A stretch of 64,000 nt of DNA from Chelonoidis abingdonii (GCF_003597395.2 NC_133769.1:46845304-46909303); one strand, 5' to 3'. Counted from the stretch's first letter, positions 12,487 through 24,660 are shown. Numbers and translations: made by a program. Notes: generated by a model not told the origin, from the sequence alone.

Positions 12487-12939
12487 CACCTCTACCCCAC
12501 TATAACGTGGTCACGGGGAGCCAACAATCCCTACTATGTTATAGCTGAAACCCCATTATATCAGGGTAGGGGCGGCAGGGCTCCAGCGGTGATTTAAAGA
12601 GCTCTGGGATCCAGCTGCTGCGGGGAGCCCCAGGCCCTTTAAATTGGTGGCGGAGCCCCTCTGCCACAGCTCCGGGGTAGTGGCAGTGAGGCTCCAGTGG
12701 TGATTTAAAGGGCCCTGAGCTCCCCACAGCAGCCAGAGCCCCAGGCCCTTTAAATTGCTGGTGAGCCCCACTGTCGCAGCCCTGGGGTAGCAGTGGCAGG
12801 GATCCAGTGGGATTTAAAGGGCCCGGGGCTCCCCACAGCAGCCAGAGCCCTGGACCCTTTAAAGTGCTGCTGGAGCCCCGCTGCTACCACGTTATATCAG
12901 AACCTATATATCAGGTTGCATTATAGCAGGGTAGAGGTG
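12487..12939. mobile_element. TA-flanked DNA transposon with internal 110-bp tandem repeat
   Basis: Ends CACCTCTACCCCACTATAAC and TATAGCAGGGTAGAGGTG are inverted repeats of the same family as 6177-7259 and are flanked by TA (12485-12486 and 12940-12941). Near the right end are two further TATATCAG phrases. The interior differs from the sister copies and is filled by a tandem array, which suggests that internal sequence is exchanged while the ends are kept. Non-coding. Confidence 0.8.
12571..12889. repeat. tandem repeat, about 110 bp x 3
   Basis: Three diverged units starting near 12571, 12680 and 12790. Each carries GGCTCCAG(C/T)GGTGATTTAAAG or GGATCCAGTGGGATTTAAAG, then GGGAGCCCCAGGCCCTTTAAA or its counterpart, and ends GGGGTAG. 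Units 2 and 3 share CTCCCCACAGCAGCCAGAGC. The paired TTTAAA boxes in each unit give internal dyad symmetry. Confidence 0.75.
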
Positions 12940-13359
12940 TAGTGATAAAGGCAGGGTATTTTCATGAGGCAGCCCTTGAGTTTACTTTCCCCAGGGCTCT
13001 GCCAAAGCCTTAGTTTATTGGCCATATGTAGTGGTCAAGGTTTATGTATTTTAGTCTTTTTGCTGGAGAGAGGATAATTATAAACTCTGCCTGCAGTAAA
13101 CATAGCTAACTTGTTTTGTAAAGTGCCGCATACATTTTAGGTAATAACAAAAACAGAGGTCCTTGGTCATAGGTCACTATACAATTAAATGTCTTATACA
13201 GACCAGAATCCTGGTATCACTTTTGATGTTTTGACCATTGGAATATTAAAATGTGTGTGAAGCGCTGTTGATTAAATGAGATATTTAATATAGCACAGCA
13301 AATCTTGTTTCTGATTGAGTGAGCGTCTTTAGATGACTTGGAATGTCTTAAATACTTCA

Positions 13360-13482
13360 AAAAGAACAGGAGTACTTGTGGCACCTTAGAGACTAACAAA
13401 TTTATTTCAAATTTGTTAGTCTCTAAGGTGCTGCAAGTATTCCTGTTCTTTTTGCAGATACAGACTAATGCGGCTGCTACTT
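13360..13482 (+). mobile_element. short retro-hairpin of the hammerhead-type family, core missing
   Basis: Left arm AAAAAGAACAGGAGTACTTG, GTGGCACCTTAGAGACTAAC and right arm GTTAGTCTCTAAGGTGCTGC, AAGTATTCCTGTTCTTTTT meet almost without a loop. The tail GCAGATACAGACTAATGCGG is shared with the copies at 32986, 39952 and 62061. A perfect 12-bp duplication TTAAATACTTCA flanks it (13348-13359, 13483-13494), so it was inserted as a unit. Probably Penelope-like-derived (inference). Confidence 0.75.
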
Positions 13483-14933
13483 TTAAATACTTCAGACATT
13501 TCACACCCATCTATTCATTTTGGACATAATTCCTGTATCTTCCTTAGATATCCATGCCTAGATGTGACAAAGATGGGTGCTTTAGGAACAGATAGATAAA
13601 TAACAAAGATAGACAGACAGATGGTAACTAAGTAAGCTAAATAGGTAACCAAGTATATCTTTCAATCTATAGCAATTCTAGATATGTAGGCACTTGTATC
13701 ACCCACTCCCCTCTCTAGTCTACTCATGTCCAGTGACTATATTTAAAGATCTAGTGTCAGTTCCCTTCAGTAGTTGCATTTGGTTGTTGCTCCAGGAGAA
13801 ATGATTCAAAGTATACTGCTATTGGCCATCTGATCAGTTGTATGAGTAGAGGTTTGCTTCAGTAACTATGCTTGCTGTATGCAAAATATGTATTATTGGA
13901 GGGAAATAGGTGTATGTGTTCTGAAAAATAGTCTACGTGCCATGGAAAAACAAATAAATACTGACCCCAAGATCCGTATTTTTGCTATTTACTCATCTCC
14001 CCCCGACTCACCAACCTACAAGATTCTTCCCCTCCCATACATATGTCCTTTTCATTGTATTATATCTGAGAAAGTCCTCAGGAATTTAATGTTTCTGTGG
14101 AAATGACTCCACAAATGCATAGAATCTAAGAGAGTGCTATGCTTTCAATAGTTTTTTTTTTTTTTAAATAGCAGGACAATCAGTCTATTCAATTCTATGG
14201 GATAGTTTAAAAAAAGCTTGCAGAAAGAACACCCTTTTCAATTCTAAGGGCTTTTCTGTAGGGGAGCAGTCTAGAAGAGACTGTTAAATCCTTGGAAACA
14301 GTAAAATGGCATGCACATCAATACTACCATATCAATGGTTAATAAGAGGGAATTATTTACATTTGGTTATTTTCTTTTAGAAGAGAACTACAATCTGCCA
14401 TCTGCTATTACACTAAAAAAGAATTTGACCATCTTAGCAAGAAGGTTGTAAGAACAGAACTTGATGCCAGCACTGAAATAATGTGGCATCCGGGCAGGTT
14501 CAGCAGAATTGTTCTTGCCAAGATGTTTTCAAAAATTGTCATTTTAAAGGGTGGTTTTAAAAATAGGTAAGCGAGAGCTCACCTTGTTGGCAGTAATTTA
14601 ATGGTCCCAATTCTGTGGCCCACCTAACTATCTGACCTTCCACATGGCCATGTCAAAAGCCAAGGAATACATTGCCCACACACCTCTTTCCACCTGGCCG
14701 TTCCCCTGTGCTACTTGCTGGCAAAGGAGGTGGCAAGGGAGTCCCTAGGTGTATCTCTTTGTACCGAAGAATCACTGGGCCCGTTGTTTTTATAGTGGTG
14801 TAAATTTGTGTACATCTTGCATATAGGTTTGTTGCACACATGTAGGCTGTTCCTTGAATCCGTACAGGAAAATGGGCTCCATGAATAATAAGTTACTGAA
14901 AAACCAGGTTGTCCCGTTCAAGCATGCAGATCT

Positions 14934-14939
14934 TTTATT
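14934..14939 (-). promoter_or_regulatory. candidate distal polyadenylation signal of KCND2
   Basis: AATAAA on the - strand, preceded by AT-rich sequence, about 3.0 kb after the stop codon. Proximal alternatives exist near 15170 and 17624. Chosen on UTR length and on the change to repeat-bearing sequence beyond it. Confidence 0.4.
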
Positions 14940-16273
14940 TAAATATTCCTCTGCTGTCTATTCATTCAGCATAACACATGTATTATGCTGTCTTCTGAAA
15001 TACGTTAAATGAATTTCAAACAAAATTGTCAAAAACAACAACCTTGGTTTCTTTGTATGGTACACAGAAATAATTACATTTCATTTACAGCACAGATGCA
15101 TTTTATAGTCATCAACGTCATTCACTACCAAAACAGCATTTAAATCACCTAGAACACCAAAAGAATCTTTATTTTCCAAATTCAAAATAAATTAATCATT
15201 TTGCATAAGTGATATATGGAAATAGGAGACAAGAATGGCATTCTGAAAAATCTTGCCAAATTATTTCTTAACCTGTACTTTAAAAAAGAAGATAAAACTT
15301 GTAATTGGGGATGTAACCGCTATGCAAATATTGCTGTATTGTAGTTTCTTTAGTCCATATGAAAAATAAAATTAAGAGGCCAAATTCTTAAACCCTGTGT
15401 GATCTCAGTGGAGTCAATGGGATTGCACAAGGCCTAACTCAGTTCAGGGCTTGTCCCAAATGGTTTTCATCAACTGCCATCTTATATTAGTTTCCAGATG
15501 TAATTAATTAAGAAGCACCATGTGAGAAAGAAGAAGCTGTAATAGATTGTTAATAACAGGGCAGTTTTCATATCAGTAACTGCTTCAGCAAATGGTAGGA
15601 ACAAAGCCAGTCTTTTTTTCATGAGTAATTATGAGTAGATGCAGGAAGCAAGTAAAAACTAATATAGTGAACCCAGCTTTACAACACTGTAAGAGAGAGG
15701 AGATCAAAATAATTGATTTCAGTGGAATTACTTCACATGTTCACTGTTAGTCAGTGAAAAATCAGTCTGTTGATTCCTTCAAAGAAATTCAGGTTTTGAT
15801 TCCGTTTATATAAACAGTAGAAACTTGCTAATTTGCACAACTGAATGGGAACTGCATAGCAAATTAACCAAGTTTGTGAATAAGTGAACAAACATTAAGA
15901 AAACAAGGATCACCTATTGCAAAATATACTCTCTTCTTTTGTCAGCTGTAATTTAGTTTTCATTTATGACAATAGCATAGTAGTGAATATTCCGTAGCAT
16001 ACTTTGTAAAAATAAAATCTCAGCCCTCATTACAGCATCCATTTTTAAATCTTTGCTTATGGATAAGGTGAGACCACAAACTAGTTGTGTGGAGCAAAAA
16101 GAGTGTAAATTAGCAAGGTTCTACTTTCATAGTGTATTTCCTCTTAATATAAATGTTAAGCTCAGTCACGGGAGTGGTTAGTAATTGGTACCATAAATTA
16201 TAGAACATACAACATTCAAACTATGTTTTTCACTTGTGGTAATGTCTTTTAATGCATAGAGCTTTTTGATTGG

Positions 16274-16294
16274 CATATATATATATATATATAT
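16274..16294. repeat. (TA)n microsatellite
   Basis: Uninterrupted alternating AT dinucleotides inside the presumed KCND2 3'UTR. Confidence 0.9.
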
Positions 16295-17939
16295 TTATAT
16301 GGAGCCATGCGGTAATTTCTGCTGATACAGTATTTCTGCTATAAACACCTACTATTTCATGTGCACAACATTTTCAAGATGACAAACCTCTTCACGTTCT
16401 TGTCTTTTAGTAAATAAAACTGCAGTTAGCAGAAATCTTTTGATAAGAAAATTTAGATTTCCGTAAGACAATGAAGCAAAAAGGCATTTTAAATAGTAAA
16501 GTCTTTATGTCCATTTATGGCCCTGATCCTACAGCTAAATTCCCATTGGAGTCAATCATAATTTTGCAGAAAATCTCAAATCTCTAGTTTATCAGTGTTC
16601 TTGGGTATAGTCTTACAAGATATGAAGCCCCAAATAAATTTTTGGATGCTGGCTTACAGATGATTACAAGGAGAGTTTTAGGAAAATGTCTTCGAATGCT
16701 CAGCGTAGCCAATATTCTGGATACCGCAGAAAAACACAGAGGTTTAAAGCTAAGTGTTAGTTTGTCACAAAACCCCTTTTGTTTTAATTTCATTTCAAAT
16801 GGGATTGACACTGTAACACCACACTAGAAGACTGGTTCAGGAAATACGAAGGTAAGCAAATGTTTGCAGAACAAAAGATTAAGCCACTTCATGAAGAATC
16901 TTGGAATCCCAAAGAAGAAAGCAACATTAAATCAGATAAATGTGCTGCATCATGAAAATAGAGATTACAGCGGACGAAAAGGAGTATGAAAGAAAAGTAC
17001 ATTTATGGGACACAGTTTTGATTATATGGTTATTTAAAACTTCTCCACATTAGAGAAAATATTTTCTATTCACAGGGTTCATGGTGTAGGTGAAGTTGTG
17101 CAAAATATTTAAACAAATTAATCCTGATTCCTGATACAACAGATATACAATGAATTATTGCAGTTGTAGCAGTACCAAGGAAGCAAGATAAAACAATAAT
17201 AAATATTGAACTAACTGAACACCTTGAGATTGCTAATGAGTGTTTGAGTAAGAAATACTGCATTTTCCAAAGGTAAGTTATTTGTACAACTACCATGGAA
17301 CATTAACAATCGGCAGTAAGTGCACAGAAATGCCCCTTTCTACAGTAATATTTTATCATGCCTAATCTGAAAAACAACATAAGTAAACTCAGATCACAGC
17401 TCCAAAAAATTTCAGCATGCACTATGGTTGTATTTCTGCCAGTCAGCACAAACATATTTCCTATGAGCATTTTGTTTCCCCCCTTTCTTTTTTTTTTTAA
17501 CAATAGGGAGTTTGTCAACAAGTTCACGGTTTATCAACAGGAAAAAATGAAGTTATCAAAATGTTTTTCATTGTTGTTTTGCATTCAGTCGGAACATAAT
17601 GTTCAAATGTGGGGTATTTTTTGTTTGTTTTGTTTATTTTTTTTTTAAAAAGTTCCCATGGTAATAAGAAGCATCAATGGGGGACATTTCATTGTGCTCA
17701 TATAGTAAGTCAAAATGATCACAGAAGATTGCGCTGTATAACCGTTCAGACGCTGTGTAGAAACTCTGTTTGGTTGCCTGCTTTACTGAAACCCAAAATG
17801 TTTTAATTCTTCTGACCCCTTCAATCTGTGGCTGCGGTAACACTGACCAAGGGGGTATTGTCTTTTCCAGCTCTCTCCTTCTCCAGAACTCTTCTGATTG
17901 CTAGAGCTCAGCTGGCAAGTGGTCTTTATTCTAATTGTT

Positions 17940-18134
<195 letters not shown>

Positions 18135-18350
18135 TTAATGATGTAAATATTTACATTGTTTTAAACTTCTCTGCTTATTCAATTCCATTATCCCAGCCAA
18201 CTAGCTTAAAGTCTGTTTTGTTATCAGGTAGGAGAAACACAGATACACTGCAAACACGGCCTCTGCTCCTTTGGTCATTGGACATGCAGCATGTAGCTGA
18301 GGAAGAAAGATATGTGACTCCTGTTAAAATACTTAGCTCTCGGTGTTTTT

Positions 18351-18455
18351 CACAGAAACACAGGACTGAAAGGGACTTCCTGAGTCACTGAGTCCAGTCC
18401 GAGGCTATCACAGACAACCCCATCATATAAATCTGTTCATAAATTTATCTCCACA
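18351..18455 (-). mobile_element. CR1 LINE 3' tail, old copy
   Basis: CACAGAAACACAGGACTGAA, AGGGACTTCCTGAGTCACTG and AGTCCAGTCC follow the reverse complement of the CR1 3'-terminal consensus (compare 34484-34540). Only the tail and a short piece upstream remain. Confidence 0.7.
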
Positions 18456-19088
18456 CGTACAATTATCCAGACATTTTTTTTTGGTTATTGTAGGTCCATT
18501 GTATTATTTTTTTATTTGCGTTTTTGCCAACACTAGGTGGTTCAGTCAGACACCACAAACCAGGAATTGATCTTAACAAGCATGAGGTTATGAGTTTTAG
18601 CTCTCTGGGGCAAGGGCCCCCTTTTTGTGGGTGCATTTCAGGAAAATCTTGAAATGTACAAAAGGAGGCGAGAGTTGGGCTGAGTAGCTTACAGGATGAA
18701 TAAAGATTAAACTGCTGAGGAACTCTTGTCTTCTAAAATTTACCCAAACTCCTAGTCTTCCACAACAGTCTGTGACAGAGAGCAGGAGACCTGGCTGCAG
18801 AGAATCCAGGGCTCAAGGTGGCAGTAGGACACGATCATAGATCAGTGTGAAGGACAAAACCTTAACTCTCATTACAGGGTGGTTTTGTGGAGCAGCGTTT
18901 AAATGGAACGTAAGCCTAGGAAAGTGAGAGGAAGACCTGCACCCTAGTTTTAGGGATGTAGGACACTTTGGACAGGGCATTAAGAGGGCAAGCACCCAAA
19001 GAAGCAAAACAAAGCTGACCTGAACCCTGGTTACAAGGCAGTCATTCTTTCCTTACACAAATTCTATCCCTTTAAACAAGGGTGGGAG

Positions 19089-20780
19089 CAGGGCTGGCCT
19101 TACCATGAGGCAAACTGAGGCGGCTGCCTCCAGCACCTGTGGGGGGGCACCACTAGGACCTAGAGTGTAGAAAATTGTGTTTGCTGGTGCATATGTATTC
19201 TCTCTGCTCTAGATGCACAGAGATGGTGGAGTGCTGTGCTGGAGGAAGGCGAGCACAAGAGACATAACAGGCAGGCAGGAGAGAAAGTGAGAGGGAATAA
19301 CAGAAAGCAGCAGGAGTTGCAGGGAGGGATAAGAGGAGGAGCCTCTTATGTACTTCTCTAGCACACCCAGGAGCCTGGATTGATTAACACCAGCTTCTCA
19401 GGGAGCTTCCTGTTTCCTGCTGCTTCCCTGAACCCACTTGAGGAGAACAGGCAGTCAGCTGAAGTAGTAGGAGCCAGTTAGGCCCTTAAGACACTGATAT
19501 CTTCCCTCACTCAGGCCCTGCTAGCCTGCTTATTTGTCCCCTTCAACTGAGCGTTGAGAGTCACTATAACTGGCACAGAACAGCAGTCATGAGTGAAATA
19601 AGAAAACGCCCCTCTGGGGCAGCATTCAGAAAAAGCAAGCAAGCAAAGGAAGCTTTTCTGTCTAAGCAGGAAGGAGGTCTCCTGAGATACATAGACACAA
19701 AATGTTCACAGTGAGCCCTCCGGCCCCAGTGAGGATGTGAGTGGTGAGGAGATGCTAGATCTTCCAGTTAGTCAGAGTGCAGGTGACCTGGAAGCTACTG
19801 CAGCATCCATATCTCCATCTCAAATGAGTGTAACCACATACATTGCCGAAGAAAAATGTAGATCAGAGAAGAGTGTGGTGGAGGCACAAGAAACAGCTGC
19901 TGCTGTTTGATCCAGGACTGTGGACCCACTTGAGCAGTAGCCTGAGGGACTTCCTTGTACTGCATGGGCCACAGCCAGTGAAAAACTTCATGTTCCCTAC
20001 ACAAAATGAAAGTAGAAGTTTCCATCCAACACATTACTGGCATGAAATCCCCAATGGTGGCAAAGTGGAGAGGCCATGGCTTATGTACTCAAAAACCCAG
20101 CATGCTGCATACTGTCTTTGTTGCAAACTCTTCCAGTCTAATGTTCCAGCCACATTGGGTCCTACAGGAACAAAGGACTGGAAAAATCTGGCTATATAAG
20201 TTCTATTAGAGAGAGGCAGCAATACCAAGAGCATCCAGGGGAAAGAGTGAATGAGACTAAGTTAAAGGCCACCATAGAGATCAGATCAAAAGAAGATTGC
20301 ATCAGAGTGTCTTTACTGCAAATTTTCTAAAAGCTCTTTGCCATTGTGGAAGCTTGCGACCCAGCCTAGCACTTGTGATGGCAGCACTTCAGATCCAGCT
20401 GTATGTGCCATAACAATGGACTTCCTTAAAATTTGTGGAGCTTGATGGCCCGAGTTTGATGCTGTTCTCCCAGCAGCATCTAAGAAAACACAAACCAAGA
20501 AAATAATCACACACCTTCACACACAACAATTCTAAATAAGTATCATACAGTTACTGGCAACACAAGTAAACGAAGAATTGTGGAGAATTCTGAAGTCCAC
20601 AAAGATATTATCTATATCTGGATGCACAGCTGACATGAGCCATAACACACACACCCAAAAATGACTTAATGTGCCTTTTTCGTAACAAAACAAGAAACTA
20701 GTGAAAATGTCTAGAAATGGTCACTGTCAGGATGTTCTACATAATTTAATTGACAAACATTAAGAGGAGAGAGGGTGTTG
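19089..20780 (+). pseudogene. hAT transposon relic with broken transposase (TTF-type zinc finger)
   Basis: Begins with the hAT-like terminus CAGGGCTGGCCTTACCATGA. A degenerate coding region runs from about 19588 to 20780 with frameshifts. The best-kept part (19843-20199) has RSFHPTHYWHEIPNGGKVER, PWLMYSKTQHAAYCLCCKLF and GPTGTKDWKNLA. These are the HxxxxW, the CxxC and the KDWK features of the TTF-type (ZMYM5/hAT) zinc finger that precedes the transposase core. Further on, ENSEVHKDIISISGCTADMS resembles the RNase-H-like core entry. The 3' half and right terminus are missing, and a CR1 copy starts just after. Dead element; relation to hAT is firm, subfamily is not. Confidence 0.8.
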
Positions 20781-20805
20781 TGAGCAAGACATGAAGAAGT
20801 CATTC

Positions 20806-21320
20806 TTTCCGCAGCCTATCCTGCGCTCACCAGCCTGGAGTATTGTGTCGGCGAGTCTGGGCACCGCATTTCAGAAAGATGTGGAGAAATTGGAGAGGGT
20901 CCAGGAAAAAGCGAGGAGTGATTACACACACAGAGAACTGAACTTGAAGGAAGGCTGAAAGAATGGGGTTGGTGTTTAGTTTTATGGAAAAGAGAAGATC
21001 TGGAAGGGGACATGATAGCAATAAAGGGTTGTCATGAGGAAGAACCCGAAACTTGCTTCTCTATGTTAAGCGCACAGAAAGAAGCAATGGCTTAAACTGC
21101 AGCAAAGGGAGGTTTAAGGTTGGACATTAGGAGAAAGTTCCTAACATGTCAGGAGTGGTTTATACTGGAAAAAATTGCCTAAGAGAGTGTGTGGAATCTC
21201 CATCGCTGGCGAGATTTAAGAAGACGGATGGCTAGACAGTATTTGGGCCTGCATGTTTAGGGCATGGGAAGGACTTGATGACCTCTCGAGGTCCCTGCCA
21301 GCCTAGGGAGGGTGTCATGA
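20806..21320 (+). mobile_element. CR1 LINE 3' fragment
   Basis: Carries the conserved CR1 reverse-transcriptase C-terminal and tail phrases: CTGGAGTATTGTGTCGGCGA, GAGAAATTGGAGAGGGTCCA, GGGGACATGATAGCA, GGTTGGACATTAGGAGAAAG, then GGACTTGATGACCTCTCGAG and GTCCCTGCCAGCC. 5'-truncated; frameshifts throughout. Confidence 0.9.
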
Positions 21321-22474
21321 TCATGAAACGAGCTAGGTTGACAAATGTGCTTCTTCAACAAACTATACGGGAATTGTATGATATAAAAGGTCAGGCTACG
21401 ATAAGATGCCGACACAGAGGAAAGACAACATAGAGTTCCAGACACGGAGATTAAACCTCGAGCTATTTTTTTGTCCCACGCATAGTTCTTATTCATTGAA
21501 CTTGATGGTCCAGTAGCAGCATCCAGCTTCTAGTGATGTTCTGAATTTTTATATGTAATTCCAAAAGTATCTATGTATCTATCTTCTCTGTCAAACTCAT
21601 CAGATGGAATTATTTGAAGCGAGGACAATCTGGGAACAAAACTGACACTAACCACTGAGTGCCGCCATGATGGGAAAGTGAGTGTATTTGAACCAATTAT
21701 AATCGCGTGTTCAGGCGATAAAGCCTGAGCCAAACACCAAATGGGAAGAAGATGATGCCATAGTTCCATTATGAGATAATGCATGACAGGAACTGTCCAT
21801 GGGAACAGTGGCAGAGGGAATGGAAACAGATAACAATATATAATTTCAAAATTTCTGTGTGGCTTAGGAATGACAAACTGTTTGAAATAAATGTAGTAAG
21901 CAAGAGCTCTATATGGTGTTGACCTTTGATATATCTAGAGGCAATGGAATGAACGGACAAAACAAAGTCAGCTACAGTTTACCAGTCAGATGAGGGATTT
22001 CAATAATGTTTTGAAGATGCAAACAGTAAGTTGGCAAACTTCACACTGAAGCTATTTTCCCAAGCCATTCAAAGAGACAAAGTTACCGAAAGAAAGAACA
22101 TTTGGATTACAGGCACATAAGAGACCTGCAAACCAACACTAAAGTTGAATTCTTTAACCAGGTGCAGATTTTGTCTAGTTATATGTCTTATTTTATGTGA
22201 TATTGTTTCTATGCAGCTAAGGAACACAGCAGGAATTGGGATGTTTAGATATCCAAAACCACTCACTATACCTTGAGAGCCTATACCAGCAATGCAAGGG
22301 CACTAGAGAACAGTGTTGTATCTACAAGAACACCTAATTGTTGTGAGTGGAAGAGGGCGAGGAGGCCGCAGATACAATTTCAGCAGGATCACCTCCAAAG
22401 GCTGTTCTGGAATATATGTGCACAAATAAGAGGACCACCCTCTTTCCAAGTGTTTTTGTTGCTCTGCGCATACA

Positions 22475-23520
22475 AGTCTACCCTGATATAACACAGTCCT
22501 TGGGGGAGAAAAAAATCTCACTGCGTTATAGGTGAGACTACATTATAGCAAACTTGCTTTGTGCCGCCCCCCCTGCCCCCCATTCCTTGTTCCATGACTG
22601 CCCCCTCCAGAGACCCCTGTCCCGAATCACCCCCAGGACCCCACCCCCTACCCAACCCCCCGTTCCCTGACTGCTCCGACCCCTATCCACCCCCCGCCCC
22701 CTGACAGGCACTCACCATCAGCGGCGGGAAGTGGAGCAGCCCGGCCCCAGTCCGGTCCACTCTGCCAGCTCCCAGCCACGGCGCTCCATTTCCTGCCGTC
22801 AGTGAGTGCGGGGAGGTTGGGGAAAGGATGTCCTTTCGCACTCACCTGCAGCGAGAAGCGGAGTGACGTGGCCCCAGCCTGCTCTGCTTTCCTTGCCCTG
22901 GCCCCAGCTGTGTTGCTGGGGGGCGGCTGGGGAAAGGTCCTGCACTCACCTGCGGCAGGAAGTAGAGCGCCATGGCTGGGAGCCAGTGGAGTGGAGCTGA
23001 CTGGGGCTGGACTGTTCCGCTTCCCACTGCCGATGATTGCTGGGAGGCTGGGAAAAGGACACCCTCCACATTCACTGGCAGTGGGAAGCGGAGCAATGTG
23101 GCTCCAGCCTGCTCCACTCTGCCACCTCCCAGCCGTGGCGCTCCGTTTCCCGCCGCACGGGAGTGCGGGGAGGTTGGGGAAAGGACACCCCCCATACTCA
23201 CCTGTGGCAGGAAGCGGAGCGCTGCAGCTGGCAGAGTGGAGCGGGCTGGGACCGGGCTGCTCTGCTTCCGTTGCTGGTGACTGTAGGGGGGATCCCTTCC
23301 CTCAAGCCTTCTCCCCCGAGCAACATGGCTGGGGCCGGGGTGCGGGAAGCAGAGTGGCGTGCTCCTGGCCCCCCGCTAATCCCCGGGCCACTCTGGGACT
23401 GCGGGGCTCCCAAAAGTGCCCTCCCACAGCTCCTGCCCCCCAGACCCTGGGGCGGGGGAGCCCCTGACTGCCCCCGAGACCCTCTGCCTCTTATTGAACC
23501 CCTCAGTCCTGGCAAGTCAG
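22475..23520. mobile_element. GC-rich element related to 6177-7259, right end lost or unclear
   Basis: Left part CTACCCTGATATAACACAGT and CTGCGTTATAGGTGAGACTA matches the TIR region of the TA-flanked family. The interior repeats the same modules as 6177-7259 (GTGGGAAGCGGAG, GGTTGGGGAAAGGACACC, CCCCGAGCAACATGGCTGGG), here mostly inverted relative to the first. Three ACTCACCTG sites (22840-22848, 22944-22952, 23196-23204) are perfect CAGGTGAGT donors on the KCND2 sense strand. No right TIR is visible. The long frames on both strands are by-products of GC-rich inverted modules. Confidence 0.7.
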
Positions 23521-23920
23521 TAACAGAGCAGAAGTCACAGTCCCTTGCTTTTTGCTCCAGAATTTGTGGGCTACTGAACTACTATTTGTATATCACATGA
23601 GCAGTGACTCACAGTATTTTGTTTTCACAATTATCAGTTTAGACATGCACCTGCGGGTGGGTTCACGTGCACACTGAGCTGCTGGGTGTACTGTATATTT
23701 GTTCTTGGGGGTGGTTCCAAAGCAGTAAGAGAAACAGTTAAAATCTAAATTCATTGGATTGTGAGATTTACTTCTATATGTACCTGTGTATTGTTGATTT
23801 TAACTCCTCTGTCTTTGTGCTGTGAGGGAAGGGTGTGCTGGAACAGCACCCAGCAGAAGACAGGTCAGAGCCAGACAGAATTATTCGTGAAATACCTGGG
23901 CTGTGGATGCTGGTTCCACA

Positions 23921-24139
23921 TACGGTTGCCAACCCACCAGGAATTAAAGATTAATCTTTAATTAAATATTAGATCATGTGATTAAACCTCCAGGAATACG
24001 TCCCCCTCCACTACCCTTGAGTAATGGCAGAAAAAGTTACCTCAGCTGCAAGTCAAGGAGCTTCTGGGCTGCTCATGGCAGTGAATTTCTTACCTGCCAG
24101 CTATTCAGAATTTCACTTAAGATCAATCTCTATGGCAAC
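23921..24139. mobile_element. probable palindromic DNA-element fragment
   Basis: Ends ACGGTTGCCAACCCACCAGG and CTATGGCAACCTG are roughly inverted, with the internal dyad AATTAAAGATTAATCTTTAATT and CCTCCAGGAATACGTCC. This is a recognisable reptile repeat type. Boundaries are approximate. Confidence 0.45.
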
Positions 24140-24384
24140 CTGTGCTGCAAGTGATGCTTTTTAAATGAAGGTATATTTTAGTTCAGCATACGAACACTTT
24201 TAAGTCTAGCATGACTTTCCTGGTGTTTTCAAAGGCTATATTCATACACATAAATATCAGCAGCAGGTATTTTATATGTGAGGGTGCAGAGAAGATAAGG
24301 AAATGCTTGCTCCCTAGCCTCTGGAGCTATATATTTTCTAATTTTTCCAATAACTTTCCTAGCCAGAGATTATAAAACTAGGGA

Positions 24385-24660
24385 ACTGGACTATGACTCA
24401 GGAGATCTCATTTCAAGTCTCAGCTTTGTCACAGACTTTCTGTGTGAACTTCATGATGTCACAATCTTCTTGTGTCTCTGTACCTCAACTAAGAATAGGA
24501 ATAATAATACTCTTCCCTTTTTCAGTCTTGTATAATTGAATTGTACACTCTTCCAGGTAGAGACTGTTTCTTATCATGTGTTTGTACAAGATCTGGAACA
24601 CCTGGGTCCCAATTTCAGCTGGGGTCTCTAGGTGCTATTGCAATACAAATAATAAATATT
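24385..24660 (+). repeat. CORE-SINE/MIR-like repeat with LINE-type tail
   Basis: GGGAACTGGACTATGACTCA, GGAGATCTCATTTCAAGTCT, CAGCTTTGTCACAGACTTTC, TGTGTGAACTTCATGATGTC and later TCTCTGTACCTCAACTAAGA reproduce the tRNA-related and core parts of amniote MIR-type SINEs. The tail AGAGACTGTTTCTTATC, CTAGGTGCTATTGCAATACA and AATAATAAAT follows. An old copy in sense orientation. Confidence 0.65.

Larger units (their letters stand above)
9546..14915. other. intergenic region between the convergent TSPAN12 and KCND2 3' ends
   Basis: About 5.4 kb with no recognisable exon. It contains a Harbinger-like MITE (10639-10911), a TA-flanked element with a tandem repeat (12487-12939) and a core-less retro-hairpin (13360-13482). 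The remaining stretches 9550-10630, 10915-12480, 12945-13345 and 13500-14915 show only short chance frames, a poly-T run near 14152 and scattered old repeat phrases such as CCTGATCCTGCAAACAC at 10221. Confidence 0.65.
14916..17939 (-). other. KCND2: KCND2 3'UTR (extent inferred)
   Basis: About 3 kb of AT-rich, mostly repeat-free sequence after the KCND2 stop codon, read on the - strand. Several AATAAA hexamers exist on this strand (TTTATT on the + strand at 14934-14939, near 15170 and near 17624). The most distal gives a UTR of about 3 kb, in the range expected for this gene. A (TA)n run lies at 16274-16294. The relative lack of transposons fits transcribed, constrained sequence, but the end is not proven. 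Confidence 0.5.

Noticed and set aside
13360..13482. Palindrome as an assembly artefact
   Set aside because: It has a 12-bp target duplication and a tail shared with other copies, and the arms have mismatches, so it is a real insertion.
22802..23600. Long frames of 221 and 187 codons in intron 5
   Set aside because: Same explanation as the sister element; the frames mirror each other and have no domain.
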